Source: Quadrisphaera sp. (GTDB lineage: Bacteria; Actinomycetota; Actinomycetes; Actinomycetales; Quadrisphaeraceae). From it: a stretch of DNA of 6,670 bases. Below the pieces are notes generated by a model. The model saw nothing but the letters and a program-made list of their open reading frames with translations, had not been told where the DNA came from and made no database searches. The stretch is taken from NCBI GenBank assembly GCA_029258695.1, contig JARIBR010000072.1, forward strand, positions 1 to 6,670, in the 5' to 3' direction. Shown here in pieces: positions 5,606-6,670 of this stretch. Position 1 is the first letter of the stretch. The number at the start of each line of letters is the position of its first letter. The translations under genes were made by a program, and so were the position numbers.

Positions 5606-6670
5606 TCAGCCGCCGTAGTGCAGCCACACCGCCTTGGTCTCGGTGTACGCGTCGATGGCCTGCGGGCCCATCTCGCGGCCCCACCCGGACTGCTTGTAGC
5701 CGCCCCACGGCGCCGCGGCGTCGGGCACGGGCGGCATGTTGACGAACACCGCGCCGGCCTTGATGCCGTCGGCGAGGCGCTGGGACGTGGCGATGTCGTT
5801 CGTCCACACCGACGCGGCCAGGCCGTAGGGGGTGTTGTTGGCCGCGGCGATGACGCCGCCCAACCCGTCGGTGTCGTCGAAGGACGTGACGGCGTGGACG
5901 GGCCCGAAGACCTCCTCCGTCATGATCGACATCTCGTCGCGCACGCCGGTGAACAGGGTCGGCTCGAAGAAGTACCCCCGACGGTCGACCCGGCCGCCGC
6001 CGGTGACCAGCTCGGCGCCCTGCTCGCTGCCGCTCGCCACCAGGCGCTCGACGTGCTCCAGGTGCTTCGCGGAGACCAGCGGGCCCACCACGGTCGACTC
6101 CTCCGAGCCCGGTCCCACCGGCAGCCCGGCGATGCCGGCGGCCATCTTCTCGACGAACTCGTCGTGGCGTGAGGAGTGGACGTAGAACCGGGTGTAGGCC
6201 GCGCACACCTGGCCGCTGTTGAGCATGCTGCCGGAGATGTTGCCGGCCACCGCGGCGTCGACGTCGGCGTCGGCGCAGATGATCGACGGCGCCTTGCCGC
6301 CCAGCTCCAGGGTGAGGCGCTTGAGGTTGCTCTGCGCCGAGGCGCTCGCGATGAGCTTGCCCACCGCCGTGGAGCCGGTGTAGGAGAGGTGGTCGACGCC
6401 CATGTGCTCGCTGAGCATCGCGCCCACGTCGCCGCCGCCGGTCACGAGGTTGACCACCCCGCGCGGGACCCCGGCCTCCTCGCACAGCTGCACCAGGCGG
6501 ATGGACGTCAGCGGCGTCACCTCGCTGGGCTTGATCACCACGGTGTTGCCGGTGGCCAGCGCCGGCGCCAGCTTCCACGCCAGGATCATCAGCGGGAAGT
6601 TCCACGGGGTGATGAGCGCGGTGACCCCCACCGGCTCCTTGCGGGTGTAGTGCAGCGTGCTGGGGAAGGA
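5606..6670 (-). CDS. Aldehyde dehydrogenase (NAD+-type), N-terminus outside window
   Basis: The visible 354 residues are the C-terminal two thirds or more of an ALDH-superfamily enzyme (usual length about 480-500), which oxidises an aldehyde to its acid. Visible-fragment positions: TPWNFP (21-26), IKPSE (46-50; Lys47 binds cofactor, and Glu50 is typical of NAD+ preference), LELGGKAP (121-128; general-base-type Glu122), NSGQVC (151-156; catalytic Cys156), EEVFGP (252-257) and PWGGYKQSGWGRE (321-333). The reading frame is open to the window edge and the residues there match the family, so the true start lies beyond 6670; an internal GTG at 6631 is not the start. The C-terminal region resembles betaine-aldehyde and phenylacetaldehyde dehydrogenases. 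With the MobA-like gene next downstream on the same strand, an aromatic aldehyde such as 3-hydroxybenzaldehyde is a reasonable but unproven substrate. Confidence 0.92.
   Translation of the reverse strand, partial: SFPSTLHYTRKEPVGVTALITPWNFPLMILAWKLAPALATGNTVVIKPSEVTPLTSIRLVQLCEEAGVPRGVVNLVTGGGDVGAMLSEHMGVDHLSYTGSTAVGKLIASASAQSNLKRLTLELGGKAPSIICADADVDAAVAGNISGSMLNSGQVCAAYTRFYVHSSRHDEFVEKMAAGIAGLPVGPGSEESTVVGPLVSAKHLEHVERLVASGSEQGAELVTGGGRVDRRGYFFEPTLFTGVRDEMSIMTEEVFGPVHAVTSFDDTDGLGGVIAAANNTPYGLAASVWTNDIATSQRLADGIKAGAVFVNMPPVPDAAAPWGGYKQSGWGREMGPQAIDAYTETKAVWLHYGG

Noticed and set aside
5606..6631. Complete aldehyde dehydrogenase starting at the internal GTG at 6631
   Set aside because: In-frame upstream residues to the window edge match the family, and the start would remove the N-terminal cofactor-binding segment; the gene is cut by the window edge.

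Overview
The window looks like chromosomal DNA of a high-GC Gram-positive bacterium (an actinobacterium). Base composition is very GC-rich throughout, codon third positions are nearly all G or C, and every stop codon visible is TGA. The encoded proteins also resemble actinobacterial versions of their families. No genus can be assigned from the sequence alone.

Layout, in the direction of transcription of the main (minus) strand. (a) 6670-5606: most of an NAD(P)+-dependent aldehyde dehydrogenase, with its N-terminus outside the window, followed by a strong GC-rich stem-loop. (b) 5510-3621: a full-length FAD-dependent aromatic hydroxylase closely resembling 3-hydroxybenzoate 4-monooxygenase (MobA). 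(c) 3612-3138, on the opposite strand: a small vapBC toxin-antitoxin remnant. The VapB antitoxin is intact and the VapC toxin is broken by an internal deletion that also changes frame. (d) 3017-2289: a PIG-L/LmbE-family metal hydrolase. (e) 2211-604: an unusual fusion of a fumarylacetoacetate hydrolase (FAH) domain and an RraA-like domain. (f) 607-1: a DapA-family aldolase, 3' end outside the window, joined to the fusion gene by a 4-base ATGA overlap.

Taken together the five large genes look like an aromatic-acid catabolic locus. The aldehyde dehydrogenase could supply an aromatic acid, the MobA-like enzyme would add the second ring hydroxyl (3-hydroxybenzoate to protocatechuate if the assignment holds), and the PIG-L, FAH-RraA and DapA-like enzymes look like ring-fission-product processing steps (hydratase, isomerase or decarboxylase, aldolase). 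No ring-cleavage dioxygenase, transporter or regulator lies in the window, so the pathway is an inference. The two points most worth following are the FAH-RraA fusion, both halves of which lack residues considered diagnostic in characterised relatives, and the PIG-L gene next to it, which may be a metabolic hydratase rather than a deacetylase. I saw no RNA genes, CRISPR arrays, insertion sequences or origins.
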